DNA from: Siphonodentalium dalli
Taxonomy: Eukaryota > Mollusca > Scaphopoda > Gadilida > Siphonodentaliidae
NCBI GenBank assembly: GCA_032622095.1
Contig: CP136063.1
Location: 182,877,956 to 182,941,955 of the forward strand
Direction of reading: 5' to 3'
DNA length: 64,000 bases
Shown: piece after piece, positions 45,501-58,500 of the stretch
Position numbering within the stretch: position 1 is the stretch's first letter
Layout of the letters: each line of letters starts with the position of its first letter
Made by a program: the position numbers and the translations under genes
Notes under the pieces: model-generated
Told to the model about the DNA's origin: nothing
Databases searched by the model: none
Seen by the model: only the letters and a program-made list of their open reading frames with translations

Positions 45501-48454
45501 AGAACCAGATGCTGACAAACATTGGACTTGGCAGATCTATTTTATTGTTTATCTTTACTCTCTGAGACCATGTTGTTGGTGGCTTATAAGGGGCTGTTTC
45601 TATCACCAAGAGCATGTAATAAATTTCAATTACCCCCAATATGCCAGTATTTAACAATAGCATGCAGTCGGGGCGTGGCATATTATGCCCGTTTCCGGAG
45701 TAGAGTTGGGCAAGGTTTAATTCATTTGTTTGAAACCTTTGACTTAAGACGAAATAATAACAAAAATAAAACACAATAACTTCAAGTGTGGTATTTTTTA
45801 TCTGGAAACTGCATATCAGGTAAAATCTACGTCGAAAAAGGGGCACAACTCGTCAAAATCTGGGGAGGAAACACATGTTCGAACTTGATCTGTATTTTGG
45901 GGTGGTAAACTAATATACAAAATTTGGTTCAGTTCACTTGATTCAATCTAAAGTTATCATCCGGAAACCGCAAATCAGGTAAAATTTAAGACGAAAAGGG
46001 GCATAACTCAGTCAAAATCATACGGACGAAACCCATATTCGAACTTGATCTGTATTTTGGTGTGGTAAACTAACATACCAAATTTGGTTTAGTTCACTCG
46101 ATTCAATCTAAAGTTATCATCCGGAAACCAAAAGGGGACAGACGACGGACGGACGGACGATGGACGGACAACCCATTTACATAATACGACCGTTTAAAAA
46201 CTGGACCAGGTATTGATTTAGATAGTATGTGTTTATGTAGCTCAATAGAGCCCTATAATGCAAAAAATATATATGTTTGATTTGTATTTGTTTTGCCTTT
46301 CTTCAACATTGATTAATTTTATCAAAAATAATTGCTGAAGCCTTATAAAGTGGCTTTGAAGTTATAATAGATGTACTCTAAACACTGTGGACATTGGATA
46401 TCATGTGGCGATTATTTTATTAACATAAAATATCACGTGCAATTATGGGAATAAAATTTTCACCTCTGATGGTATAAAACTGTTAAATATGTGCTTTATA
46501 GAGTGTTCAATAATATACCTGTGTCAAAATGAAAAGGGTTAATTATTCAATAACAAAATCCATACAGGTGAAGAGTGTGCCCATATAAACCTAGATGAGG
46601 AAGATCACATGAAATTATTTGAGTTATTGCATCAGATAGCATGTGACTATGGAATGGGTTAATTTTTTTCTATATAATAGATCAAAGGAGATATACCAAA
46701 ACTATACAGAAGAAAGGTATGTCATCAGAGATATGAAATCTAATCTCAACAGGATCAGAGGAAAAATGTTTGAGTTATTGCAACAGACAGCACATGTCTA
46801 GCTGGAAAGTATTAACATTTTCTAAACTGATAAACCAATCACATAAAAAACTAAACAGTTGAGGGCTGTGTCATCATAAACCTGCATAAAAAATATGGAC
46901 ATGATCTGACAAAAAATACTCAAGTTATCGCATCGGTTAGCATATGTCTACAGACGTTACTGGTGGACGAACACCAGATAGTCAGCATTATGTGTACCAT
47001 ATATGGTATGGCTAAACATAAAAATCAATGTTGGTGCCCATGTATGTTGCAGCATTAACAACAGATAATAACCTTAAAATATGTTACATAAGTTAGAATT
47101 AGAAAATAAGCCTGTTTTCACCCTTATTTGAGCTGATTTTTGTCAATTTCACCTATATTTGATCCTCAATTGTACCAGTATTTTGGGCTAGTTAACTCAC
47201 ATACTAAATTTCATTCCATTCAGTTCTGACTTACTGAAGTTATCATCTGGAAACAAAAATTGAGCACAAATTCCAACAAAAAGGGCCATAACTGATGAAA
47301 ATTGGCAGGAGGAACCCGAATTCGAACTTGACTTGTAGTTTGTGCTAGTAAACGCACATACCAAATTTCATTCCATTCAGCAACATAATAAACTAGAATG
47401 CACTCACTGGAGCTGCCTATACTTGCGCCCATCACACATTTCTGCATGTTTTGTGATATCTTGCCAACCACATTTTGAACCACGGGTACTGTGTCCTCTT
47501 TTGAGAGATCGATAGAAAATCTAGATATCAAATTTCAGTTCATCCATCGCTGAAATATTTGTGTGTACGGACAGAATATCTCTGTTATCTCCAGTTGATA
47601 TATTACACTAATGATGGCCTTAGTAATGACGTACGAGTTGTTTGACATATTTATAGCACAATATAAACATCGCTCATATGAAGGGTGTAAATACGATTGG
47701 TTGCCGATGATGCTATATATTATTGTATGTCAATTGGGTTACATTACTAGTTTGACTAGAATGCTTTGTGTATGCCATTGCACTTCAGCGGCAAAAAACG
47801 TCGAAGTCAATTTCAAATTCCGACAAAATTAAATAAAAGACATGCGATCATTGGTTAGTCTTTGATTAACAATGTGTCAATGTGAACATGCCCTTAGCGA
47901 CTGATATACGGTCTTCGGGAACATATCATCAAAATGTCAATTGTGTTGAGAATCAGAATGCTTGTTTTCCAAGTTAATTAATAAGGAGTTTTAATAATCC
48001 ATGTATCAACATATTTTTCAGTACAATTGTGTAATAACATGTACGAGTCTCAGCTGTCTGGACATTGACACAATCATGTCTGGTGTTTTGCGCGCCAATG
48101 TAGCTTGTGACGTCCTGATGTGCGTTGTGACATCATGGTGTCTTTATCGGTTTCCAGAAGCAATCTTTCAATATTGTTCTTTTATGAACAATTTATTACC
48201 AAAATAAAACCAGATAACAATGCAAATTTAGTATAAATGTGGATTTAAATTACAATTGGTGCAATCATTTCATATTAGAGCATGTGCATTCTTTATATTC
48301 TGTACTTCCGGTATGACGTAACATATTCGCGGAAGGACAGACAAATCACAGATAAACAGATAAACAGAGATCCGGACCGAAAACATTACTTGCGTCCAGC
48401 ATAGACAGGCGCAAGTAATTAAGTCCTGACTTTTAAATTTTGTTTACCAACAAC
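42563..48454. repeat. Gene-free repeat field (decayed unit array and R2 copies)
   Basis: About 43010-46970 holds irregular repeats of a unit of roughly 165 bp with the phrases TTTGAGTTATTGCATCAGAT, AGCATGTGTCTATGG, GGGTTAATATTTTC and AAACCTAGATAAGAAATATG (about 43010, 43800, 44640, 45190, 45330, 46540, 46610, 46740, 46900). About 43560-43800 has palindrome-like CCGTAATTTTACGG-type motifs and a direct repeat TTCACAGATGATTGTACC. R2-type copies lie at about 45790-46200 and 47190-47400, with a GGACGGACGGAC tail at about 44525-44580. No exon could be supported. Confidence 0.55.
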
Positions 48455-48640
48455 CACAACGTTCTGTAATCAATACAATCTACAAACATTGGTTCTTTGT
48501 TGAAACAACAGTTATTTGGAATACACTAGATCAGGATGTAGTAGCATTAACTAAACCAGAAGAATTCGCAGCTGCACTATCAGGAACATCTGCTGCAATT
48601 GATGGTGCCGCACAATTACACCGGCGACCCTATTGTAGCA
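48455..48640 (+). pseudogene. LINE C-terminal fragment
   Basis: The frame reads INTIYKHWFFVETTVIWNTL, then DQDVVALTKPEEFAAAL. This fits the FF-x-x-T/R-x-x-x-W-N-x-L ... F-x-x-x-L closing block of CR1/L2-type reverse transcriptases. The open frame continues to a stop at about 48763, but that part looks unrelated. Confidence 0.5.
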
Positions 48641-49794
48641 TAATTGGTTACTTGGATGTACATGTATATATCCAGATCCAGAATACGGGTTCAAGTATTT
48701 CACCAGAAATTCAAGAAACGAAGCAACATGAAACATACTTTGAAAATAAGCCACAAAAATAACCCATTTACTTTTCTCACAACAGCCTCAAGTGCATGAC
48801 ACTTCCGGATTCATAGAAAAACATGGAGGTAATTTTGACAGATTTGGACCTAAATGCACAATAGATCTCGATAACCCGATATAGGTCAAGTCATCAAGAA
48901 TTCAGGAATCAGTCTGGGAGCTTATATACAATTTAAAGCACCAACCAACTAAGCCCATTTACAGACCCTGGTACCATAAACATGATCCAATACTCATATC
49001 AGTCAAAACAGTTACTAAATCCTGGCCAATGGGGGAGGGGGTAGCATCTTGATAGTGTAACGACACCAATGTTGCTTGATGGTTTTGAATGAGGGATTGC
49101 CCAACTCATTCACCTGACAGAACCATTGAGTGTATCCCTGTCCCATTTAATATTGTTCTTATACAGCAGGTATATGTATAGAAGCTAGATGTAGCATAAG
49201 CCACATTGTTAAGTATATAACTTGTAAATATATGGTTCAGCTATCACTGGACATATTTTCGCTTAGATATATGGAATGTTATAGTCTCTTGATGCTCGAA
49301 GTGCGAAGTTTTAGTTTCTTCAATGAAAACATGTCCGACAGTTCATGTAGACTCTGTCCATATCAGTTAATAGAGATGTTTATTGGAATAGTCATCAGAC
49401 GCCAATATGGTGATGGATAAAAGATGCTTTAATAGATAAATCATAATTTATTCTTTTTACATTTGAGTATAAATATATATTGTCATAAAATTACAATTTA
49501 ATTCATAATGAATGCACTGAACATATCACGGCGGCATTGTTTGATATTGACCATATCACTACACTAATAACCTGTCTCTTATTTTATTACACATCTGCGG
49601 ACGAACTCACCAGGTGAAACCATTTTAGTCCAGATGGCTTTCACTCTGAGGCTCAATAGTTCATCCAGATAGCCAATGGTGTGGTACGATTATCTAATAA
49701 AGGGGATTTTACCACAAACAGATTGACCACTATTGTTGATTGCATGTTACAAAACTCCCCATGATCAGCAGTATATACACATGTAACTGGAAGC
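48641..49794. other. Unassigned stretch
   Basis: AT-rich with no conserved frame. A potential ATGGAG/GTAATT start-plus-donor follows an ACTTCCGG (ETS-like) site near 48805, but nothing supports a gene. Confidence 0.4.
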
Positions 49795-50046
49795 AAGCCT
49801 TGAAATAGGGTGTCTGTCATTTGCAGAATGAGGTTCCCATAGGGTGAATTTAGTGATGCTACCCCGCATAGTGGGCTAGCATCACCAAATTCACCCTCTG
49901 GGAACCTCATTCTGCTGAGGTGTAAACAGAATGAGGTCCACAGAGGGTGAATTTGGTGATGCTAGCCCGCTATACGGGGTAGTATCACTAAATTCACCCT
50001 CTGGGGACCTCAATTTGCAAATGACAGACACCCTATTTCAAGGCTT
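49795..50046. mobile_element. Double-hairpin palindrome (arms within arms)
   Basis: The outer ends AAGCCTTGAAATAGGGTGTC and complement pair over the full length. Each half is itself a hairpin: GGTGAATTTAGTGATGCTA pairs with TAGCATCACCAAATTCACC in the left half, and the same holds in the right half. The centre is about 49910-49930. Relatives lie at about 56190-56275 and 56460-56560. Confidence 0.8.
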
Positions 50047-50068
50047 GACTGGAAGGGTCAAAGAGTTA

Positions 50069-50293
50069 TTAACCCTTCCATGACTGGAGCTTCATGAAAT
50101 TTTGTGAAAACCCTGTGCCAATACATTCTCTTATATATGCGAGTCTCCCCTCACATATATAAGAGAATACACTGGCCTAACAAAATTTATCTTGACCTTG
50201 TAAGCCAGTACATTCTCTTATATATGCGAGGCTCCCAATGGGATCGAGACTCACATATATAAGAGACTGCAGCTCCCGTCATGAAAGCGTTAA
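50069..50293. mobile_element. TTAA MITE, CATGACTGGAGCT family
   Basis: TTAACCCTTCCATGACTGGA at the left and CCCGTCATGAAAGCGTTAA at the right. The interior has two hairpins of the TTCTCTTATATATGCGAG type. The same family is complete at 57072-57398 and truncated at 55567-55645. Confidence 0.85.
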
Positions 50294-50336
50294 AGCAGAG
50301 GAAGGCATAGACAGCTGGAAAATCATACCAAGCTTG

Positions 50337-50736
50337 TTAACCCTTTACCCAACAGAAGGGCCCTGTGCCAATGCATTCTCTTATATATGCGAGTCGACCA
50401 TAGGTCGCCTCGCATATATAAGAGAATGCATTGGCTTAACACATTAAAAATTATAAAATTGTTAAAGAATGTAAGAAAAAATGGTAAAAAGTGTTAAAAA
50501 AAGATTTTTTTTAGGCCAATGCATTCTCTTATATATGCGAGGCGACCTATGGTCGACTCGCATATATAAGAGAATGCATTGGCACAGGGCATAACTGTAA
50601 CCATCACAATGTGGTCAATGAGCCGGTTCCAATGATATCCATATTTGTATGGTTTTATTGAGACAGACCGAAGATATTTTAGGCTGTTGAAGCTTTATTT
50701 GGCCGGTTTTGGCCGGTTTGTTGGGTAAAGGGTTAA
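50337..50736. mobile_element. TTAA MITE with two mirror-image hairpins
   Basis: TTAACCCTTTACCCAACA at the left, TGTTGGGTAAAGGGTTAA-type at the right. The hairpins at 50362-50436 and 50515-50587 are each palindromic and are also inverted copies of each other (GTCGACCATAGGTCGCC against GGCGACCTATGGTCGAC). The sequence therefore folds at two scales. Confidence 0.85.
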
Positions 50737-50740
50737 ATCA

Positions 50741-53476
50741 TTAACCCTCTCTTTACTCAATGACATCAAATCATTAATTTGGAAGGATGTTCAAGAAATA
50801 TGAGCAGACAACAGATATTACAGTGCAGAAGGTTCCTATTCATTGGTGGGAAATGTTCAGATAATAAGTTCAGAGATTGACCTATATATGGTCGTTTGTT
50901 GAACTTATTAGGCATTTTATTTTGTATTACTTGGTTTACAGGATTTTATTGGCTCAAAGATAGGAGATGTGGGAAAAAAATTAAAATAAAATAGGTATAA
51001 TTTTTTTTTTTTATTTGTATTGTCAAAAAAATAGGGCTGGATAAATAAATATCTTCAGTATAATAATCTCCTTGTCTAAAACAAGCCACCAGATTGCCTA
51101 TGGCTGTACTTTTCTACCACTTGCACAGGCAAATATATTTTTTTATTAGGAAGAGTCTATAAAACAAGATATGGATAGATGAAATATCACCAATATCAGC
51201 ATCAGTTGGTGTTGACTTTCAACTTACCCATCAGAAAATTGGGTAGTTGTCTTCCTTGTGTATTTACTAGTTATGTACTAGATCTGTAGCATATTAACAT
51301 TGCTGGGAGTTTTCAGTGTTCAATCGATTTTGTTGCATATGTTATGCAAACTTAAACTTTAAAAAATATTTATATTTTAATATTTATATCAGAATTAATA
51401 TTCCCATTGGTGGAAATAAAAAAAATTAAATTTGTTTTGACATACAGCTTTTTTTTTGGGTAGGGAAACCAAGGAATAAAAAATAAAATGCCTGAACATT
51501 TCCTGAGGGAACTACTCCTTAACAAGTATTTAGTATTAAAATGGTTATTACCAAAAAGAACAGAAACAAGTGTCAATAACACGGTAGCTCAACTTGGGGA
51601 GCCGTTAACTTTATGCTGAGCAGTCAAGAGAATGATAAAGTCAAAAAGGGATTTTATTGTGTAGACAGGGTTTCCGTTACTACGGCTCAGCGTCCGTGGA
51701 ACGGACTCATTCCCCTCGCTGATGATCTGTTTGAGACACACATGTACCTAAAGTCAATAGCAATCTATCGTAAAAAAAAATCCAAATGCAACGGGGGTTC
51801 AAGGGTTAAACAGAATACTGGTGAAAAGGCCTCTCAATTGAGCACAAAATGTTACCGGTACAGTGTAACCCTTTGAAATAAAAGCGCCAAAACTACAACA
51901 CAATGTTTGGTGTGCAGTCAAATAGTGACGTTTACAGCTTAATACACATATGAAAATGTCGCTGTAAGTACAGTCAATAGTTTCGTTATCCCGGGTGGGG
52001 GCCCACAGATGCATAAACAACGACCCACGTGTTCACATTTCCCGCCAAAATTCAATTATATTTCACAACACGGGGGCTAAATCTCTGTTCCATAGCAGTG
52101 GTCGTCAGTACAGTTGTTGGACTAATGCAGAATATCGAACAAGCTATGCGTTCGGAGTTTGAATGATTTCGCTACCATTCATGTTATGCCACTATAAATA
52201 TCTTCTGCAGTATGACGTCACAGTGCACAATAGTTTTACGATTGACAGAATATATACTTTCAGATTCATTTTTGGAATTCAATTCTCCTTGCTAGGTATT
52301 AATGGCCAATGCATACACACTTTTTAGTGTTTAATTATACCTGTCGGAATCATATTAATTTGTAAACACTATAACTGGTAGCTTGTTATTTTATTTAGTC
52401 TTCAGTCAGATGGCGGTCTCATGTGCGTAATTTCGTGATCACTGCCATGGATACCATCAACAGAATTAATGCACCCATGGAAATGATCAACTTGCGTAAT
52501 ATACATAGCTTTAGATTGCTTTGTGAGTATCTCAGGTGCAAGGAAATTACTACTTTTCAGTGTCATATACCAAAGTTTTCTCCCCACGGGACAAACCATG
52601 GTCGCCCCATCGCGTTATTTGTTTCCCCAATACGGCTGAAATACAGACTCATATATTTCCCCCTGGCGGAAACCCTGGTGTAGATGACATTATTTTGTTT
52701 TTAAACATTTCTCCAATAATTGTGGGACGTGCCATTGGAATGTGAAATCAAAGATGGCTACTGGCTCCCACCTAGATGTCACCTCAAAGGACAATATGAA
52801 ATTTGGTGATGATCTGATGAGGGATGTGGCATGTAGCCTACATGATGTAGGTGTGCTGAAGGATTTAGGCATGTGAAGAGTAAAATCCAAGATGGCCACT
52901 GGGAGCCAAATTTTTCAACGAGATCCATGTGAAGTTTGGTAGTGATCGGGTGAGGGATGGGGTCTGTTGCGGCTAGGTTGTGCCAATCACTTGTGGCATC
53001 TCGTGAATGTACTGGCAAATAAGGTAATTAGTATATATAAGTTATGGGGGGGTACTGGAATCAGCTTGGCTTTCCATCCGTGGATGCAACTTTGTCCGAG
53101 CTTGTATTCCTTCATTTTTCAGTAAGTTTGTTTCAAACTTGACAAAGATATTAAGAATAACGGGAACCTGTGTTACCTATTTTTCGTTCGCTTGGTTTGA
53201 GCTTAGGAAACCGATACCATAGGTTAGCAGGAGAGTTACGCAAGCTGTTATAATCACTACAACTGGTATTATTAACTACAGATGGGCAACTCATTGAACT
53301 ATCGTAATAAATTTGAATGTCTCATTTTGGGACTTGATTGATAAAAATTAAGGAGAGAATTAGTTATCATGAGACCTGCATTTATAAAACTTTGGCATGA
53401 CCTGTTTTTCGTTTGTGGTATTTTCATTTTAGATAACCTCCAGGCGAACTGAATGGTCTTCACCTCAAATTTGCAG
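50741..53476. repeat. Gene-free stretch: truncated TTAA MITE, AT-rich DNA, R1 repeat
   Basis: 50741-50912 starts TTAACCCTCTCTTTACTC and contains the GTTCAGATAATAAGTTC core but no right end. An E2F-like TTTCCCGCCAAAA lies at 52038-52050 without a convincing gene beside it. About 52750-52990 is R1 repeat in tandem (GATCTGATGAGGGATG, GATCGGGTGAGGGATG). Confidence 0.5.
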
Positions 53477-53485
53477 GCCTGCATT

Positions 53486-54860
53486 TAGTCCAAGTCTTCT
53501 CATACTAAAACCAGCTAAGATATTGGGATGGAGATGCTGGTGTTTAGTCCGAGATCGCGCGCATAGCCTTCTTATGACACGAGTAAAGCGTTAATGACCC
53601 GCTCAAATAAAACCACAATTATATGAAATAAAATATCACAATTGCGACAATAAACGGATATTTTCCGCAGAAGACATGCTATTTGATCTGAAACCCACAT
53701 CAGTTGTGAATTGAAAGTGGTAATTTAATGCGAAAAGAGACATTTACCGCAATGTTTACAAATTTTTAAAAGTATGCGAACTCAGTTGACCTCGCGAACT
53801 GTGTTCGGCATTTTCCGGTGAAAATATTCTGTAGATTTTCGACTAACAACGCAAATTACGATGAATTCTCCATTGTAATTGTAATTATGAGTGTCAATAA
53901 ATAAAAAATAAATAGATTAATTAAACATTGGAGATATAAATGTAATACATTAAATAAATTACGGGAATTACAACCCTCTCAAAGTTTAAAACAGTGTAAA
54001 CACAACGAGCATTAGAATAAATAATATGCCTTATATGGTGCTACATTTCACCCACATTTGGTGGACTTCCGCGAAATTAAGATATATACTAAGCGATCAG
54101 AGCAATATAGTGCTCTTGTTAAGCACACAAAAAATCAATCAAAATTTATATAAATTTTGAACCTTAAGTTTGAAAAGTCCCACTAAAACGGAAGAACTAT
54201 ATTTCGAAACTGTGTGATTCGGTTCTCCGATTATTTTATCAACACAAAAGTCAAAATGCACATGGATGAAACTCACACGCATGGCAAGTCAGACACAAGA
54301 GTTCTAATTTGCTCCAATTTTGACAAGTTGCTTGCGAAAATTGTCAACAAAACTACCGTTCTGATCCTCCATTATGTCATTAAGTTTTTAGTGCGGGAAT
54401 TGTTCTCAAAGTACATAGGAAACTGGACTTTGGGGTGATCGGTTTTCGCCATTTTGTTCGGAAAACCCCGCGCTATATATAGAAACGGAAACTAGAATAC
54501 CCAGAACAAACAGCGGATTATGCCGAAGTTATTCGGACCACTTCGGTTTTCAGTTAAAGTGTAAACAAACAGAGAAAAAAAGCGATGTTTGTGGCAATCA
54601 ACCGGAATATTCTATGTGCAATTTAACATTAAAGTTAGATTATTATACACCATTATGACCATAAGATGTCACCCTTTCCGATGTATATAGCATCACATAT
54701 TGATTTGCTAGGTAAATCGAGTAAAATACACCACAAATTCCCGCCACAGATCCTGGGTGTAAGTCGTGTTATAAGAAGCCTATGCAGGCGGGCTTGGACT
54801 AAACACCAGCATCTCCATCCCAATATCTTAGCTGGTTTCAGTACGAGAAGACTTGGACTA
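53486..54860 (-). mobile_element. Mutator-like element copy 2 (opposite orientation)
   Basis: It starts TAGTCCAAGTCTTCTCA and ends with the complement. The direct repeat GCCTGCATT flanks it at 53477-53485 and 54861-54869. Over its length it is the reverse complement of 23166-24521, with scattered substitutions and small indels (1375 against 1356 bp). Two copies, each with its own different 9-bp duplication, show that the element moved as this unit. Confidence 0.88.
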
Positions 54861-55375
54861 GCCTGCATTATGAGGTCTGTCAAAATGTTTAATGGAGTTA
54901 TTCCTCTTTTTCAACTCAAATTTGGATACCTCAAGAAGCAGATATGTTTTAGGTGATATATGCTGATACGGTATACTTTGCGCAAGTTGTTATTTGATCG
55001 GTGAAATTAAATAATTACCTATTCACATTGCAAACAACTTGAGTGACTGTAAATACAGAATAGAACATGTTTTGGGCCTCAATACTAAAACATCATTTTC
55101 GTTGAAAATATGGTGACATGCAAAAGTTACAAGTGGATAAAAATATCAGGCATGGACATATATTTCTTCTGAAATGATTATGTCTGAAAAATAAGACAGC
55201 CATTCTTCAATTTGGTCAAAATCAACATTCGTTTGTGCACCGATGCCTCAGAAAGATTCAGTCTGGAAAATACCCCCAATAATCACTACTGGGATAGACA
55301 GATTCTCAAAACTGGATTTTCAAAACACTGATTGCAAGCATATCTCAATTTCCCTCCACCTCCGGCCAATTCACT

Positions 55376-55533
55376 TTAGTAGTTCTCAACATAAGCATAT
55401 CTCGTTATTCCTCCGCCTCTGACCTCTTTGAGTCTATTGCAGTGTCGTAGAATGGTGATTTTTGATCGAGTAACGCTGTCCAGTTTCACAGTCGTAAAAC
55501 TTTTTATATCATCATCTGTGACAAAGTATGTTC
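55376..55533 (-). CDS. SKA1: SKA1 terminal exon
   Basis: Acceptor TTCTCCTCTAG; two bases complete a Gly codon. It encodes TYFVTDDDIKSFTT through EVRGGGITRYAYVENY and stop. The domain core matches the family, with basic residues (LRHCNRLKEVR) on the face that contacts tubulin. No strong AATAAA is visible between here and the Mutator-like copy ending at 54860. Confidence 0.92.
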
Positions 55534-58500
55534 CTAGAGGAGAACGAAAAAAATCATTTTAATAAATTAACCCTCCCGTGACTGGAGCTTCCTGAAATTT
55601 TGTGAAAACCCTGCGCCAATTCTCTTATATATTCGAGTCTCCCAATTCGAATTTACCTGTATTGTGAGGTAATAAACTAACATATAAAATATGAGTCCAA
55701 TAGAATAATGCAAAATATCATCTGGAAACCAAGAATATGCAAAATTTCAAAGTCGAAAAGGCCCATAAGTCTGGCAAAAATCATCGAGCCGAACACAAAT
55801 TTGAACTTGACCTGTATTGTGGTATGACAGAGCCACATATCAAGTTTAGTTGTGATTAAATAATCCAAACTCAAGTTATTATCTGGAAACCAAAATGTTG
55901 ACCTGTATTTTGGTATGACTGACTGAGTTTAGCTGTGATAAATAAATCAAAACTCCAGTTATTATCTGGAAACCAAAATGTTGATGGACAGACGGATGGA
56001 CGGCTAGACCAACTGATTACATAAAACGGACTGTTTTTTCAAAAGGGTGTATAAAAACTCTTTCATTGAAGTTGACTAGCCCCAGAACTAGTCATAGTGA
56101 CTTGAGGAAAGGTCCGGGTATTTTTAGATTAAACCTTGATCGTGATTGATTGATGGTGTCGTCACTCTTCCATAAAGCACAGGTGCTCGAACTCCAGAGG
56201 GTGAATTTAGTGACGCTATCACACACAATGGGCTAGCATCACCAAATTCACCCTCTGGGGACCTCATCCTGCTCTGCCTCAACTGCTTAGACCTAGGATC
56301 ATATTGAAGTTGGTGTTGTTCACCCACTTAATCACCTCGATTATGCATGTTGTGTTCTGCAAATTGGGCGATATACTAGTAGAAACTCAACAGAAGGAAA
56401 AAAGTAACTACAAACAATTTTAATTTGATACCATAAATACTTCCCAGAAGATGAGGCCTAAGCAGAATGAGGTCCCCAGATGGTGAGTTTAGTTATGCTA
56501 GCCCACTTTGCGAGATATCGACACTAAATTTACCCTCTTGGGACCTTTTTCTTCAAATGTCAGACGCATTAAATTCATGCTTCCGAGAAACAGGTCTGTT
56601 CTATCTCACTTCCGCGCATGTTTGTGTAAAAAACGCACCACATTTATTTTGTACCAATTGAAAAGGGCGCATGCTGGTGTTTCAGGGCCATAGCAGTAGC
56701 CGGAGAAATGGGGGAAAATTGACTTTGACTAGCTTTAGTGTACCCACTATTCAGAAGTTGAGGGAAGAGGTACACCTATTTTAAGATTTATTCCTTCAGT
56801 AATTAGCCCAATACAAGGCAAGATTTAAATGGGATTCCATACCTGCTGTATCTTTAGTTTCTTGACTTTTGTAGGTTTCATACATCTTTCTATTAAAATC
56901 GTTGAGAGTTGTTTTCTTTGTATGTAGTACCTTATATTTTGACTGGAAGGCAGTGTTGATTTGATCGATAAAGGAATTTAGTTTATCATATGACAATCGA
57001 CCTTTCATATACCTGAAATAGAGGAATATAGCACTTAGATAATTGGACAGCAAATTTCAGATTGATCATCTTTAACCCTTCCATGACTGGAGCTTCCTGA
57101 AATATTTAGAAAACCCTGTGCCAATGCATCCTCTTATATATGGGAGGGAACCTCACATATAAAAGAGAATACATTGGCCTAACAACATTACCTTGCCCTT
57201 GCAAGCCTGCATCTTTTATCGGAGACTCGTATTTATAAGGGAATGCATTGACCTAACAATATTTACCTTGACATTGTAAGCCAGTGCATTCTATTATATA
57301 TGCGAGGCTCCCTATGGGAGACTAGCATATATAAGAGAATGGACTGGCACAGGATATTTAATGCTGTACCAGCACAGCTCCCATCATGAAAGGGTTAATT
57401 CCCATTCATTGATTTATGGGAACATTCAGGTTGCATTTAGTTAGGAGTTTTCATCTATGATAAAACTATATTTCTTTTTATATCAAAATTTTGATAATAA
57501 ATATAGATATTAGTTTTCTTTGAAGTTTCAAACCCTTTATATCATTTCCCCAACATTTTGCAGCATTTTGGGATAAAAATGAACAACATTCCAACTAGAG
57601 GTGTGACTGTCACAATGGGACTAAGGATACCCCCCCCCCCCCAATTTTTTAAAACACTAAGATGTCAGTTAACAATAAGTTAAAATAATAAAAATACAGA
57701 TTCCCATTGCAGGTGAAAACCCTAACCCTAATCCAAAACCTATTGACAGAAAAGGGGGGATAACTCCACCAAAAAAAGTCGGACAGACATCATAATTGCA
57801 GGTGCACGGGTTCCCATGGTACTATTATCTGTGCCAAGTTTTAAACAAATTGACCTCAAAATGTAGGAATAAAATTATACATGTCGCAAAAAATTTCTAA
57901 GTAAAAAAAGGGGGATAACTCCACCAACAAAATCTGACAGAAGTCATAATCGCAAGAGCACAGTTTCCAATGGTGGTTGATGTCTGTGCCAAGTTTCACA
58001 GAAAATGATCAAAAAACGACTGAGAAAAACTTGTGACAAATTTGTGTCTACGGATGGATAGTGGACGGATAAGCTGATTCCAGTATAACCCCCCAAAACT
58101 TTGTTGCGGGGAGTATAATTAACTGTCATAAAGCATTAAAGCACTTGAACACAGAGGGGGGCATGTTATCAAATGGTTATAGTATGGAATTATGTGGGCA
58201 GCACAATGTGCTGTTCTTATTACGGTTGATCAGATATGTGTCATACTTCTGACCAATGTTCAACACATGGTGAAGGCTTCATGTTTAATAATGTCCCTGT
58301 AGATGAGGTTGTTAGTTCATGGTTACCACCATCGCAGTCTGTGATAGATAAGGATGCTGTGGATTTTAATCCTGACATAATGCCCTAAATAATCGACTCC
58401 TTAACCACAGCAGAATTATGGGTAACTTTTCAGGATATAGTCTCAGTAGAGCTATCCGATGAATGGCAACAAGCCATATTTCAGACTAAATCCTGAAAAG

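Noticed and set aside
48001-48207. 68-codon frame following TTTTTCAG
   Set aside because: The acceptor-like context and Cys content are suggestive, but there is no donor, no homology and no phase partner; nearby CRE/ETS-like motifs are too short to weigh.
51613-51876. 87-codon plus-strand frame
   Set aside because: No recognisable domain, no splice context, and composition like the surrounding AT-rich DNA.
52038-52683. E2F-like TTTCCCGCCAAAA site followed by an 86-codon frame, as a possible cell-cycle gene
   Set aside because: The frame (MRNFVITAMDTINRINAPME...) resembles nothing known and has no supported splice partner; a single site is expected by chance at this scale.
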